Made by a program: the position numbers and the translations under genes
From: Dillenia suffruticosa
Lineage: Eukaryota; Streptophyta; Magnoliopsida; Dilleniales; Dilleniaceae
Direction: 5' to 3'
DNA: 64,000 bases
Assembly: GCA_033439265.1 (NCBI GenBank)
Contig: JAVTVX010000010.1
Coordinates: forward strand, 5,642,001-5,706,000
The notes under the pieces: generated by a model
Database searches by the model: none
What the model was told of the DNA's origin: nothing
The model's input: only the letters and a program-made list of their open reading frames with translations
Shown: positions 35,411-47,675 of the stretch, piece after piece
Layout of the letters: each line of letters opens with the position of its first letter
How positions within the stretch are numbered: the stretch's first letter is position 1

Positions 35411-36480
35411 ATGGAGACTGGGGGACAAGAAAATCTTGAAGAGATTAGCGAAGAGACGGATTTGCTTCAAAAAAGTAATAAAAAAGTTAAGAAATCTCCT
35501 AGCACAAATGAAAATCAACCCAAGTTATCTTTTAGAGACATGGTATTAGGATAGTCTAGTGGAGGGCATAATCATGCTTTGGAAGAAGAGATGGATATTG
35601 AATCTGACCTGGAAGACTTCCTTCAGGAACCAGATATAGAGTCATCAGCAGGCCAGATGCCTTCCATTCCAGTATCCAATGAAAAGCTAAAAGAACTTTG
35701 GAAATCATGGAGGAAATCATTAACCATTAAATTGCTCAGAAAGGAAATCGGATACCAACTAATGCATAAGAAAATCAGCACTATGTGGAGAATGGATGGT
35801 TCCTTTATCTACTGGACTTGGATGGGGTTTCTTTTTAGCAAAGTTCACACTTAAGCAAGACTATTACTATGTGTTGACATGGGTTCCATGGATGATCCAT
35901 GATCATTACCTAACGGTAAGAAAATGGCATCTGTGGTTCCAATCTCAGTCTGGGAAAATTACCTCAATTGTAGTTTGGGTTCGGCTTTCTCAACTCCTGA
36001 TCGAGTTCTTTGAAGAGGACATCTTATTTGAAATAAGGAAAGCCATTGGTCACCCTATTAAGGTTGATGCGAACACAACGAATGCGTTGAGGGGAAAGAT
36101 TGCTAGAATCTGCATTGAAGTGGACCTTAGCAAACCTCTGGTGTCATGAGTTCGCATTCAAAACAAGGTGCAAAGGATTGAATACGAGGGGCTCCACACC
36201 ATATGTTTTGTTTGTGGTAGAGTGGGGCATAATAGCGAGAATTGTGATGTGATTAAAGACAGGGAAAATCAAAAATAGCAAACCCCAGAAACAGTAGGGC
36301 ATGATCGGCGTGATTTTCCGGTGATTGGAGAAGAGAAAAGAGATGAGGGCTTGGGACCATGGATGCTCGTGACACGAAAGCAGAGGATATACAAATCGGG
36401 TAATCAAAAGGATCGCGGAGGAAAGGAGGGGTTCCAGATGAACAGATTTGCCAATCTTAGAAAAGTCAATGACACATAGG
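35411..36480 (+). pseudogene. LINE ORF1 (DUF4283 plus zinc knuckle)
   Basis: The nucleic-acid-binding ORF1 protein starts METGGQENLEEISEETDLL. It holds a DUF4283-like stretch (MHKKISTMWRMDGSF, FFLAKFTLKQDYYYVLT, PWMIHDHYLTVRKW, VVWVRLSQLLIEFFEEDILF) and the knuckle CFVCGRVGHNSENC (36204-36245). A stop at about 35551 and a frame change near 35820 break it. A Lys/Glu-rich tail continues in other frames to about 36850. Confidence 0.8.
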
Positions 36481-37199
36481 ATGATTGTGCAGCAATTGAC
36501 AACGATATGGCAGAGGAGATTACAGAGGAGTTGCAGGGGGGACAACAATCGGGACTGAATCAGAGAAGAGGGAAAAAGGTATGGGAGGACAAACAAAGAG
36601 GACAGAAAGTGAATCATGAGGCGGGGCGTCTGCAGATGTTGGAAAAGGAGGCGCTAGGGTTCAAAGGGATCAGAGACGATGCAGAGATGTTTCGGGAAGG
36701 GGAAATGTTAAATGGGAATAAGAGTGTCTTTGGGCCAAGGCCTCTGGTATCCAAAAAACAGACTGATCGGCCTACGCTGGGGAGAGACATTGATGGGCTT
36801 AAGGTGGGGAGAGTTAGATATACAGGCTTAAGCTCGGAGGTGGATGACTAGGAGCCCAATCATAATGGTGGGTTAAGGGCTGATGAGGAAGTGGCAACGG
36901 AGCAGTCAAGCGATATGGACCAGTCTTCCTTGTATGGGTCGGACATGTTCCTTATAGATCCAGGAGACTATAAACGGAGGGAAGAGTTTAAAACTTCAAC
37001 TCTAACGGTAACTCATTTACTGTGTGAACACCAACAGGATGATGCAACCATGGTGGGTAGTTTGGAGAAAGGAATTAAATTCTACAAGGAAGGACATGTT
37101 GGAGGTTCGATTGAAGAAGGCATAGACTACGATGGCTACTAAGATAGCTGCTTCTTTTCTCTTCCAGTTTTCAGTTGTGAATTGTTTGGAATTGTAGAG

Positions 37200-40100
37200 G
37201 GATAAGCAATGGTGGCTTTTGAAGAGTTTGTAGGGAGATGGTCCGAAACCAAAGATCGGATATTATGTGTCTCTTGGAAACGAAGGCAGGTACCAGCAAG
37301 TTTCCCAAATTTCTGTCCAAGCAAGGTCTAGATGGGGAGTTCGTAGTGGATTCAGATGGGCTCAAGGGCGGCCTTTGGCTTAAGTAGGACAAAAGCAAGG
37401 TTCAGATTCACATTTTTGCGCAAGCTTGCCAATGGATTCACGTTGAGGTCAGGGATGAAAACTCTAAGTGGTGGATTACCTTTGCGTATGCCCAACTCTG
37501 TGAGCAAGACAAGAACATATTTTGGAGAGAAATGCATGTTCTGTCGAACCAAATAAAAGGCCCTTGTTCCTAATGGGTGACCTAAATGAGGTTGCGGGTT
37601 GTAGCGAAACTACAAATAAAGGTAGGTGGAGATGGAAGAGAAGTAGCAAATTTAGGGAGAGATGGTCTGATTGTAATATACAAGACTGCAAGACAGTTGG
37701 TGATAGGTTCACTTGGACCAGGAAAAAGAATGGCATGGTAACTCTCCAGAAGAAGTTGGATAGAGTTCTCGCTAACATGGAGGCAAAGTTGGTCTTTTCA
37801 GAAATGAAAGCCATCATTCTCCCTAGATTGTACGGAGATCACAATCCTATAATTCTGCACACCAAGCTCTCCGATGCCCCAAAATTTGAAGAAAAACCCT
37901 TTAGGTGCGAGGCTGCGTGGTTAACTCATCCGAACTTTAGTGAGGTTTTCAAAAAGGCTTGAGAGGAGGGTGATAGTTTTCTTCATCAAACAGTAAAGGA
38001 TACGGTAGAGGAGTTGAAGGTGTGAAACAAAATGGTCTTCGGAAACATTTTTAGGAGGAAAAAGCAGTTGGAAGCTAGATTGCGGGGCATTCAAAAAGCC
38101 AAACACTACTCTCTCTCAACATCCCTGCAAGGACTTGAGGATGATCTCTTGAAGGAGTACTATAAGGTGCTGAAGCAAGAGGAGCTATTTTGGTTCTAGA
38201 AATCTAGAACAAATTAGATTATTTTGGGTGATAGAAATACTATAATACCACATTACTACTAAAATCCATTGTCAAAACAACTGGATAGCTGTTCTCAAGT
38301 TGGGAGAGGATTGGTGTATAGACCAGGACATCTTAAAGAATCAAGTAAGGGAGCACTTCAAGGATTTGCTCTGCAGTAAAGAAGAAACGAGCCCAAGTGA
38401 TAATTACATTCACATGATCAAGAAGCTCGATGTCAAGGATCAGGAGGCTTTGTATAAAGAAGCTGATAAAGAAGAAGTGAAGAATGCAGTCTTTTCTATG
38501 AAAGGCTACAAGGCGCCGGGGCCTGATGGTCTCCAACTAGTGTTCTACCATAGGCATTGGATGACTGTTAAGAACAAAATGTGCAAATCATCAATTCTGT
38601 TCTCAAGGAGGGATATTTCTTCCCTGCGATGGTAGATACTCATATGGTATTAATTCCAAAATTTGATAGTCCAAGGACCGTGAATGATTTGAGACCCATC
38701 AGTTTACTCAACACATCTTACAAGATCCTTTCTAAAGTTATTGTCCACAGAATCTAGTCTTGCTTGCAGAAGTTGATTGGAGATCATCAAGCAAGCTTTC
38801 TTCCTGGAAGAGGGCCTACAGGGAACATTGTTGTAGTGCAAGAGGTTATTCATTCGCTCTACAAAACTCGAAGCAAGAAAGGGGGGATGATTCTTAAAAT
38901 AGATCTCAAAAGGCCTATGATAATGTTAATTGGAGCTTCCTTGGTAAAGTTCTCTTGGATATCAATCTCCCTTTGGCCTTAGTGAGATTGATTATGCACT
39001 CAATCAGCTGCGGCAATAAGTCTTTGATTTGGAACAGCGAGCTTCTTCCTCCCATGAAAGCAGGCCAAGGCCTCAAACACAAAGATCCCCTATCTCCTTA
39101 CCTTTTCATTTTGGTAATGGAAAGGCTTGCATACAAAATTCAGGAGAAGGTTAGGAAGGGAAGATGGAAACCTTTGAGAGCATCCAAAAAGAGCCCCCCA
39201 ATCTTTCACTTGTTCTTTGCTGATGACCTTCTTTTGTTTGCGGAGGCAGAACACTTGAATCTCAGTTTTATTTTAAAGTGTTTAAGGGAATTCTCAGAGG
39301 AAAGTGGGTTGGAGATCAATGCCTCTAAATTGAGAATTTGGTTCTCTCCTAATACCTCTTGGACCTCTAAAAGTTCTCTGACGACTACGAGTAAGTTCAC
39401 TCCTTCAGTGGACCTAGGTAAATATTTAGGAGTCCCCACCATTCATAAGAAAGTGAAAAAAGATTTTTACAATCACTTGGTGGAGAAGACTCAGAACAAG
39501 CTTCAGAGCTGGAAAGCTAAAGTGTTGAATGCTGCTGGGAGAAGAACCCTTATCCAGTCTGTGACTGCTACCATTCCTACGTACACTATGGAAATGACAT
39601 GGCTTCTGAAGGACACCTACAATAGATTGGACATGGCTTTTGAAGGACACCTACAATAGATTGGACAAGCTTAATAGGAGCTTTCTTTGGGGAAGTAAGG
39701 AAGGAGAAAGGAAGGTGCATTTAGTTAATTGGGAAACAATTTGTAAAGCTAAAAGGTGGGGGGTCTAGGTGTAAGGAAAATGAGGGAGAGTAATGTGGCG
39801 ATATTTGCTAAGTTGGGTTGGAAAGTGCTTAAAGGTAGGGACTCCCTCTGCTGTCAAATTCTCATAAACAAGTATCTCAAGGAGGCAAACCTCTATAGTA
39901 TAAACAATCGGTCTTTAAAATCTACAGTGTGGAAGGGAATCTTGAATTGCAAGGAGTGTATTTTGAAGGGGTTAAAATGGAGAGTGGGCAATGGGAATGA
40001 CATTGATTTTTGGAGAGATAAGTGGGTAGGTGACAGTAGTTTAATGGATCATATTCAAAGTCCCAGCAAAGATTCTTCCCAACTTTAAAGTTGCAGATTT

Positions 40101-40428
40101 CATTGGCTCTAATGGAAGATGGAAAACTCAAGATCTTTGCAACTGGGTGCCTCCCGAGAAGGTAGAGGAGATATGTGGTATTTTGCTGCCCATGAGGTTG
40201 AATGCTCCAGACTTGATGTATTGGACGCTCTTTGGGAATGGAGATTTATCTGTCAGCAGTGCGTATGGTGCTCTTCAAATCAAGGAGTCTTCTGCATATC
40301 AGGATGAAGAAGGTTGGAATTGGATTTGGAAATCCAAGATTCCTGAAAATATGAAGTTCTTCATTTGGACAGCCAGACTGGATAAGTGTCTTACAAACAA
40401 AGAAAGGAAGAAGAGGGGGCTTACTAAT
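37200..40428 (+). pseudogene. LINE ORF2, left part: endonuclease, reverse transcriptase, start of zf-RVT
   Basis: The endonuclease reads LLETKAG (about 37270), ITFAYAQLCEQ (about 37472-37504), GDLNEVAG (about 37577) and YGDHNPIIL (about 37831-37857). The reverse transcriptase has GYKAPGPDGLQ (about 38505), NDLRPISLLNTSYKILSK (about 38685-38738), QASFLPGR (about 38790) and the active-site FFADDLLLF (about 39213-39239). The domain turns the element's RNA into DNA at a nicked target. A 34-bp tandem duplication (39596-39663) and several stops break it. The zf-RVT region starts near 40340 (KFFIWTARLDKCLTNKERK) and is cut at 40428 by the Copia element. Confidence 0.87.
39596..39663 (+). repeat. 34-bp tandem duplication in the LINE reverse transcriptase
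   Basis: Two adjacent copies starting GACATGGCTT (39596 and 39630) differ at one base. As 34 is not a multiple of 3 the duplication shifts the frame and ends the 234-codon RT piece soon after. Confidence 0.9.
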
Positions 40429-40433
40429 AATGA
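40429..40433 (+). repeat. Target-site duplication of the Copia element (left)
   Basis: AATGA lies just before the 5' LTR and again at 47671-47675 just after the 3' LTR. The 5-bp length is normal for LTR elements. Confidence 0.92.
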
Positions 40434-40875
40434 TGAAGGAATTAATGCCCACGTGGGGCATCTTTCCAAATTTGGAAAAAGGAAATTTCCCACTTTCTAT
40501 ATGCACAAATGGTAACTGACGGGATTTGAATTCCCTACCATTTGTGGTGACGGAGGGATATGGAAACTAGGGTAAACCCTAGGAGGCATAATTCATTCTA
40601 TGATTGCACAATCGTGAGGAGACAATTGAGAGAGAGAGAGGGAAAAATTCTGCGAAGAGAATTGCGTCACCGGATTTCGATTGAGGTGTCGTGGTGCTGC
40701 GGTGATAGCTCGACTTTCGTGGTTATCATCCCGACGGCGAGGTCAATTGATCGAGGTTCGCGGTTCCCCAGATTATTTGCAATCTACTTTTTGAAGTATG
40801 TCCAAAAACCCTAACCTTTTATGATTCCGAAAATTTTACACGCTTCCGCATGTGTATGTGCATATAAATCCAACA
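40434..40875 (+). repeat. 5' LTR of the Copia element
   Basis: The LTR runs from TGAAGGAATT to AAATCCAACA. It has a GA microsatellite near 40629-40641 and a single GGTTCGC unit near 40755, where the 3' LTR has two. It should hold the promoter, but no clear TATA box is seen. Confidence 0.95.
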
Positions 40876-40876
40876 T

Positions 40877-40888
40877 TGGTATCAGAGC
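40877..40888 (+). promoter_or_regulatory. Primer-binding site (initiator Met tRNA)
   Basis: TGGTATCAGAGC, one base after the 5' LTR, is the standard primer site complementary to the 3' end of initiator Met tRNA in plant Copia elements. Confidence 0.95.
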
Positions 40889-42078
40889 GTAGGGTTGGAT
40901 TTATTAAATAATTTTCGGAATATTTTTTGGGTATAAAAATATGGGTTGCAAAAATGGGTTTCGGATCACGGATGAGTTTCGTGAATCCGAATATACCGTG
41001 ACGTTACCCATGTCACGTAGATCTCAAATATAATTTTTTCTGAATTTTTGGAACATGTTTAAGCCATAAAAATTGAAGTTAAAGTTTTCGGCCCTAAGGG
41101 TGCCCAAAACTTAAAAAACCTAGATCTATCCGTGTAGAGGGATTGTTGATCTAAATAAATGGCATATTTGTGTTCCATGTGCATTGATCTACGTTTTGAC
41201 ATGCATTTTGCATTGATTGGTTGTCGGAAACTGGGATTTCCGGTGAGGCCACGGAGGGCCAAAACTTGAATATTTGATTCGCCGTGTTTAGGGCTTGAAT
41301 CTTACAAAAAACAAGTTCGAAATATTTTTGGGAAGTCCAAATATATTTTCCGGCAGAAATCGTCGTGAAAAATTAGCCAGAAATGGGTTTTTCGAGAACC
41401 GGGTCGAAAAACCCGTTGTAGGACCCGTCGGGCGAAGAAGAACCGGCCCAGACCCGCTGGCGCGTGAGGCGGATGGGGTGACGATCGGGTCGGACCTTGA
41501 CCCGGACCGACCCGCAAACCCGATCTGACCAGGTCGGATCCGGACCGTTGACCGGGTCGGTCGGGTCAACCCTGACCCGTTGACCGACCCGGTCTGACTC
41601 GGCTCAAGGCGGCTCAGCGCATGAAGGCGGTGAGCCGGGCGCCGCGACTGGGCGCGCTTGAGCCGAGCCGCACGTGGCGCGTGGCAGCGCGTGAGCAGCA
41701 CGCCGCGCGTCTGGCGCGTGCAGCAGGCTGCCGCCGGCGTGTGGAGGCGCGTGGCGGCGCGTGGAGAGCACTGCCAGCGAGCGGCGGCGCGTGGGGAACC
41801 CCGGCGGCGCATCAGGTCGTCCAAAATTGATTTTTTCAATTTTTTTGGGGGGTCCTATGTGTACATTTGTGACTATTTGTGGGATTTTGTGCACCGAATT
41901 AAAGTTCGGATGATGAGATGAGGTCCCGGGTTGTGGTGTATGGTGTCCGTTGACTCATATGCTCACTTTGGGGTCAATACTCGATTCATTTTGGATTGTT
42001 AATTCGTAGGGTGCACAAAATTGTGAGAATAAGCATTATTAGTCACTAACGTCTCTTTCTTTTTGTGTGACAGAGACA
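40889..42078 (+). other. Leader of the Copia element with a GC-rich core
   Basis: The 1.2-kb untranslated leader precedes the gag ATG. Between about 41395 and 41815 it is very GC-rich with many CCCGGTCGG-like and GGCGCGTGG-like units, so long chance frames appear on both strands. No frame matches a retroelement protein. Confidence 0.75.
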
Positions 42079-45000
42079 ATGGCTGCGACAAAAAGTATCG
42101 TACTTGATCTCGTTAAGGGAGACAAGTTGAACGGTGACAATTATGAGATTTGGCACCGTAAAGTTCAATTTGTCTTCGAGGAGCAGGACCTAGCGGAAGT
42201 TCTGTTACACGAGATGACAAACCCCCGGGGTGGGTGATACGCCTCAGGCGAAACTGGATGAGGAGGCGTATCGTGCATGGAAGAAGAAGGATGGCCAAGC
42301 TAGGGTCATCCTCCTTAGCAGCATGCACGATGATCTGATTCCAGTGTACGAGCAGTATCCTACTGCGATGTCGGTTTGGAGTGCTCTGAGAGAGCACCTT
42401 GGCTCCCGGTCAGCTCCTAAGCTGAGGATGCTGACTTATAGGTTTATCACCTATAAGAAGAGACCCGATCATACAATGAAGCAGCATTTGATGTATATGT
42501 CAAGTATGATCGCTTCTCTAAAGAACATGGGGGAGCCAATGTCTGATGAGCTTCAGGTACTGGGAGTAATCCAGTCCTTGCCTGACTCCTGGGATGTTGT
42601 AAAGACCTACCTCACGCACACTGAGAGTATTCGTACTTTCATGGACGTGAGTAGACATTGTGAGCTCGAGGAGGAGTGTCAAGAGGTGGCTAGGTCGGTT
42701 TCTGGTCATGCCTATGTGGCGGAGTCGAGTAAGGACTCCAAGGGCGTTAAGCGCAAATGGCGCAAATATGACAAGAAACCTAGCCAGGCTAAGAGGAGGC
42801 CATCAGCGAAAACCGTTGACAGAGGGCAGAAACGTAAGAAGAAGGAGCTCGACAAGAGCAAAGTCCGATGCTACGTTTCTGGCAAATCTGGGCATTTCGC
42901 TCGCGAGTGTGGCGAGCGAAAGGTATGTCCTTCTTCTTTACATGGTATGAGTTATGTTTCATCCACTGTGATGCTTACTAACTCTTCTCCTTTGTGAATT
43001 GTAGACTCAGGAGCCACCGACCATGTAGCTCGAGATAGGAGCGCATATGTGGAGTTCCGCCGATTGAGTCCCCAAGCGAGGAGGCTGTACGTGGGGAACG
43101 GAGCATTTGTGGTTGTGAAGGGGATTGGTACATGCAAGCTAATGCTGCCAAGTAACCAAGTCCTATATCTGCATCATGTGTTGTATGCTCCCGAGATTCG
43201 GCGGAATCTCATTTCTTTCCTTTGTTTAGATCGTTTAGGATACTCTGTCATTTTCAGAAATTTGAGTGTTTTTGTCATTTACAATAACTCTGTTTTATGT
43301 ACTGGTTTAGTCCATGATGGACTTTATGCGTTGGATTTGGTTTCCTTTAATAAAATTTCTGATTTGTCTTCTATTGCGTATACATCTGATAGCGTAGTTG
43401 ATGATGTTTCTATTTGGCATAGTAGACTTGACCACATAGGGTAAGAGAGAATGAACCGGTTAGCTACGAGTGGCTTGTTGGGCCCGCTAACCTGGATCGA
43501 GTTGCCCTTATATGAGTTTTGCCTAGCAGGCAAAGCGACGAGGAAACCATTTGGAAAAGCAATGAGGGCTGGGACTCCATTGCAATTGATCCATTCCGAT
43601 ATTTGTGGACCTATGAATGTGAGAACCCGAAACGGAGCCACGTATTTCATTACGTTCATAGATGATTACACGCGTTTCGGTTACGTCTACCTTATCTCGC
43701 ACAAGTCTGAGGCATTAAATTGCTTCAGGAGGTATATCAGCGAGGTAGAAAACCAGTTAGACTTGAGAATTAAAACTCTCAGAACCGATAGAGGATGCGA
43801 GTATTTGTCTGAGGAGTTTAAAAAGCTCTGTTTCGAGAAGGGTATTACGAGACAGTTGACTATTCCTGCTACTCCCCAGCAGAACGGGGTAGCTGAGAGA
43901 AGGAATAGGACTCTGTTGGAGATGGTGAGATCGATGATGGCGCAGGCCAATTTGGCTATCTCCCATTGGGGAGACGCATTGTTGACTGCCGCCTACGTTC
44001 TTAACCGTGTTCCAACCAAGTCCGTAGTCAGTACCCCATACGAGCTTTGGACAGGGAGGCAGCCTGACCTTAGCCATTTGAGACCATGGGGTTGTGCTGC
44101 ATACGTTCACGATTCCTCGCACCCACACGGCAAGTTAGGCCCACGAGAAAAGAAATGTATCTTTGTAAGATACTCTGAACATTCTACGGGACATGTGTTC
44201 CTGGGTGAACGTACGGATGGCACGGTCTCCGAGATCGAATCTCGTAATGCTACGTTCCTAGAAAATGATTTCTCTAAAAGAGGCGAAATCGACCAGGATT
44301 TCACCTTTTATGAGATGGGTGAGCCTGACAGCTCAACTGAGCCCAGAGGAAGGACCCAAGAGCCTGAAAAGGATCTTGTTCCTAGTGGGAGTGACCCATC
44401 TCGAGGTGAGGAGGCTCCTCCTCCTTGTAGGAGTAGTCGGGGACATGTACCCCGACGTCATTTTCCGATAGAGGATGAGATCCTCATCGTGACTTCCGAG
44501 GATGATGAAGAACCTCAAACCTTTGAGAAGGCTCTCGAGAGTCCTATGAAGGACCAATGACTAGAGGCCATGAAAGAGGAGATGGAATCAATGAGGGTCA
44601 ACGGGGTCTGGGACCTAGTTGACCTACCTGAGGATGGAAGGGCCATAGGGAACAAGTGGGTTCTCAAAATCAAAAGAAAGGCCGACGGATCGGTGGAAAG
44701 ATACAAAGCCCGTCTAGTAGCCAAGGGTTACATACAGACAAAGGGCATTGATTACGAGGAGACTTTCTCCCCCGTAGTCAAATTTACATCGATCCGTCTA
44801 CTCTTTGCGATTGTCGCAAGCATGGATCTAGAGTTGCATCAGATGGATGTAAAGACCGCTTTCCTTAATGGAAATCTGGATGTGGAGATCTACATGGAGC
44901 AGCCCTCTGGGTTCGTTCTAGTAGGTCATGAGGACAAGGTCTGTCGACTTCGGAAGTCGATATATGGCCTAAAGCAATCATCCAAGCGATGGTACCTAAG

Positions 45001-46075
45001 ATTCCACGAGGTGGTGATATCTTATGGTTTTACAATGATCGAGGAGGATCATTGTGTTTACTTGATACGATCTGATAACTCTTTTGTGATCCTGTCCCTA
45101 TATCTGGACGATATACTGTTGGCTGGGAACAACATTCAGTATCTGATGACGATCAAGGCTTGGTTGTCATTGCGCTTCGACATGAACGACATGGGTGAAG
45201 CTGAGTTCATCCTTGGAGTTAAGATCCAGAGAGATCGATCGAGAAGAATGTTGGCTCTTTCACAAGAGACTTACATTAAGAAAATTCTCGAGCGCTTTGG
45301 GATGAGTGATTGTAATCCCATTGATACTCCAATCGCCAAATGTGATGGTCTGAGTCTTGAGATGTGCCCGAAAACTCAGGAAGATATAAGGGAGATGCGT
45401 AAAATCCCTTATTCCAGCGCAGTGGGAAGTCTGATGTATGCGATGTTGTGTATACGATCAGACATATGTTACGCAGTCGGTTTGATGAGTAGATATCAAT
45501 CAAATCCTGGAAGGGGTCACTAGAGAGCAGTGAAAAGGATTTTTAGATATCTCAAGGGAATTGCGAGCTACTCCTCGTGTTATGGGAGAGGTGATTTGCG
45601 CCTCATAGGATATTCAGACGCCGATTGGGGCGGTGATCTGGATAAGCGCAAATCGATATCAGGTTTTGCCTTCTTGCTCAATGGCGGTGCCATTTCTTGG
45701 AGCAGCAAGAAGCAGACCTGTGTAGCTTTATCTACGATGGAGGCTGAATTCGTGGCTTGCTCAGTCGCAGTTCAGGAGAGTGTTTGGCTCCGGAGACTAT
45801 TAGATGACTTAGGGGTTGTGGCTGATAGTAGGAGGGCAGTGATGATTTACTGTGATAATCAGGCTGCTATCGCCTATACTCGAGACCCTAAGTATCATAG
45901 TAGGACCAAACACATAGACACCAGATATAATTTTGTTAGAGACATCATCGAGAAGGGTGAAGTGACCGTCAAGTACATCTTGACACATTGCATGGTGGCT
46001 GACCCCTTCACCAAACCCATCACTAGAGACTCATTTATAGCACATAGAGAGTCATTGGGTTTGGGAATATTTTGA
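42079..46075 (+). pseudogene. Copia gag-pol polyprotein, inactivated
   Basis: Gag starts at 42079 (MAATKSIVLDLVKGDKLNG). A frame change follows at about 42220-42228, in a C5-G4-T-G3 stretch, and the rest reads in one frame. Gag ends in a knuckle, CYVSGKSGHFARECGE (about 42870-42917), whose second Cys is Ser. Protease has VDSGATDH (about 43002). Integrase has D in HSDICGP, D in RTDRGCEY and E in AERRNR. Reverse transcriptase has YLDDILLAGN (about 45100) and RNase H has YSDADWGG and CDNQAAI. Stops fall at 42995 (TGA), 43442 (TAA), 44558 (TGA) and 45521 (TAG); the two TGA and the TAG replace expected Trp codons. The integrase zinc region has lost a Cys (LPLYEFC) and SRLDHIG has Asp where Gly is usual. 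It cannot make an intact polyprotein. Confidence 0.95.
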
Positions 46076-47209
46076 TTTTTTTCATTGTACTAAACTGACG
46101 ATGTGATGCTTATTATATTTTTATATATGATTTTGTGCATTATTCAGTCACATTTATATTTTCTTAAATAATGCACTTATTTATATCATGTATATTTTTG
46201 ATGTGATAAAATATATGTCAGGCAGGTGAGGTCGACTCTCTCACACGAGCGACCACCTCAAACTCTGAGTGAGTGGAGATGAGACGGTTTCTAATCGTAA
46301 GAGGCATTGAGAGGCCCAGCTGAACAAAAATCGCCCTGATACGCGTTCAGGATGAGGTCATTTGGGATATGACCGACATGAAAATACCCACATCCATGTT
46401 GTCTATGAGTAGCCAGATTTGAGATCTCAGACATCACCTGCAATAGTGATATTGTCTCTGAGACACTCTCTCTGAGATCTGTGGGTAGAGTCTTATGTGT
46501 AGACTGAGTCCCGTATTTGCACAGTGTTAAGAAATCTGACATATGCCCTTTTGAGAAATAAGGGATTAACACTGTGGCACGCGTTTCATACCGCGTGTGA
46601 TGACGACTAGGGATAGTGGGAGCAATTACATGAGACGATCTATTCATGATCCCCGTTCTCACTGTGTGAGACCCGAGATCCATTGGGTGGGATCTCTAGT
46701 ACCCTTATTTTACTTTCGACTGTCTCTAGAAGTCTTGATTCAGTATTTGCTACTTTAGTCTGTTTACCTATGGCCCGGAAGATAAATTGAGGTCTAAGGG
46801 GCAGGTCTAAGAAAGCAGCTGAATTGAGATCGATGGATTCGAGTTTGGGAAAGGAAGACCAATCTACATTACATCGTTGTGTTGTATTCACCGACCGGTC
46901 TGTTACGTATATCCGCGTTGGGATACGAACGTAATAGTGAATACACATTCGAGAATATATTGAGGATGACTTTCGATGAGAAAAGTGACTCGAAGGATGT
47001 AAATGTGATGTGTCTGGGGTACAACGAGATATTTGTTTTTATTATTAACGGCGACTCCTCAAACATCCTAACAGGTGCATTGAGAAGTTTTTATTTGTAA
47101 GTGTACTCGCCAGTCGCACGACACCCAATCTAGTATGAAAATCCAGAAGGGTGATACAGGAGATCGCATGAGCTGTGATCTCGTGATGGATGAAAATGCC
47201 CTCGTGTGC
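46076..47209 (+). other. Long 3' noncoding region of the Copia element
   Basis: This 1.1 kb follows the RNase H stop. It has no supported frame but keeps ordered blocks in common with 1-947, so it is a conserved noncoding part of this Copia group. Confidence 0.75.
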
Positions 47210-47219
47210 AAGTGAGAGA
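47210..47219 (+). promoter_or_regulatory. Polypurine tract of the Copia element
   Basis: AAGTGAGAGA directly precedes the 3' LTR start TGAAGG. Confidence 0.85.
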
Positions 47220-47670
47220 TGAAGGAATTAATGCCCACGTGGGGCATCTTTCCAAATTTGGAAAAAGGAAATTTCCCACTTTCCATATGCACAAATGGTA
47301 ACTGACGGGATTTGAATTCCCTACCATTTGTGGTGACGGAGGGATATGGAAACTAGGGTAAACCCTAGGAGGCACAATTCATTCTATGATTGCACAATCG
47401 TGAGGAGACAATTGAGAGAGAGAGAGAGGGAAAAATTCTGCGAAGAGAATTGCGTCACTGGATTTCGATTGAGGTGTCGTGGTGCTGCGGTGATAGCTCG
47501 ACTTTCGTGGTTATCATCCCGACGGCAAGGTCGATTGATCGAGGTTCGCGGTTCGCGGTTCCCCAGATTATTTGCAATCTACTTTTTGAGGTATGCCCAA
47601 AAACCCTAACCTTTTATGATTCCGAAAATTTTACACGCTTCCGCATGTGTATGTGCATATAAATCCAACA
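47220..47670 (+). repeat. 3' LTR of the Copia element
   Basis: It matches the 5' LTR except for seven transitions, one extra GA pair and one extra GGTTCGC-type unit (about 47540). The LINE frame resumes right after the AATGA duplication at 47671. Confidence 0.95.
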
Positions 47671-47675
47671 AATGA

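Larger units (their letters stand above)
40434..47670 (+). mobile_element. Near-complete Copia (Ty1-type) LTR retrotransposon
   Basis: The 7,237-bp element has LTRs of 442 and 451 bp beginning TGAAGG and ending CCAACA, an initiator-Met tRNA primer site, a 1.2-kb leader, one gag-pol frame of about 4 kb in protease-integrase-RT-RNase H order, a 1.1-kb 3' noncoding region and a polypurine tract. The LTRs differ by seven substitutions, all transitions, plus a 2-bp (GA) and a 7-bp (GGTTCGC-type) repeat-unit difference. About 1.6% divergence points to a recent insertion, roughly 0.6 million years if 1.3e-8 per site per year applies. It lies in the zf-RVT region of a LINE. Confidence 0.96.

Noticed and set aside
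36144-36617. 157-codon minus-strand frame
   Set aside because: Antisense to LINE ORF1, whose DUF4283 and CCHC motifs read on the plus strand.
41288-41921. Long frames on both strands in the Copia leader, up to 183 codons
   Set aside because: GC-rich repeat-like leader sequence, outside gag-pol and without known domains.
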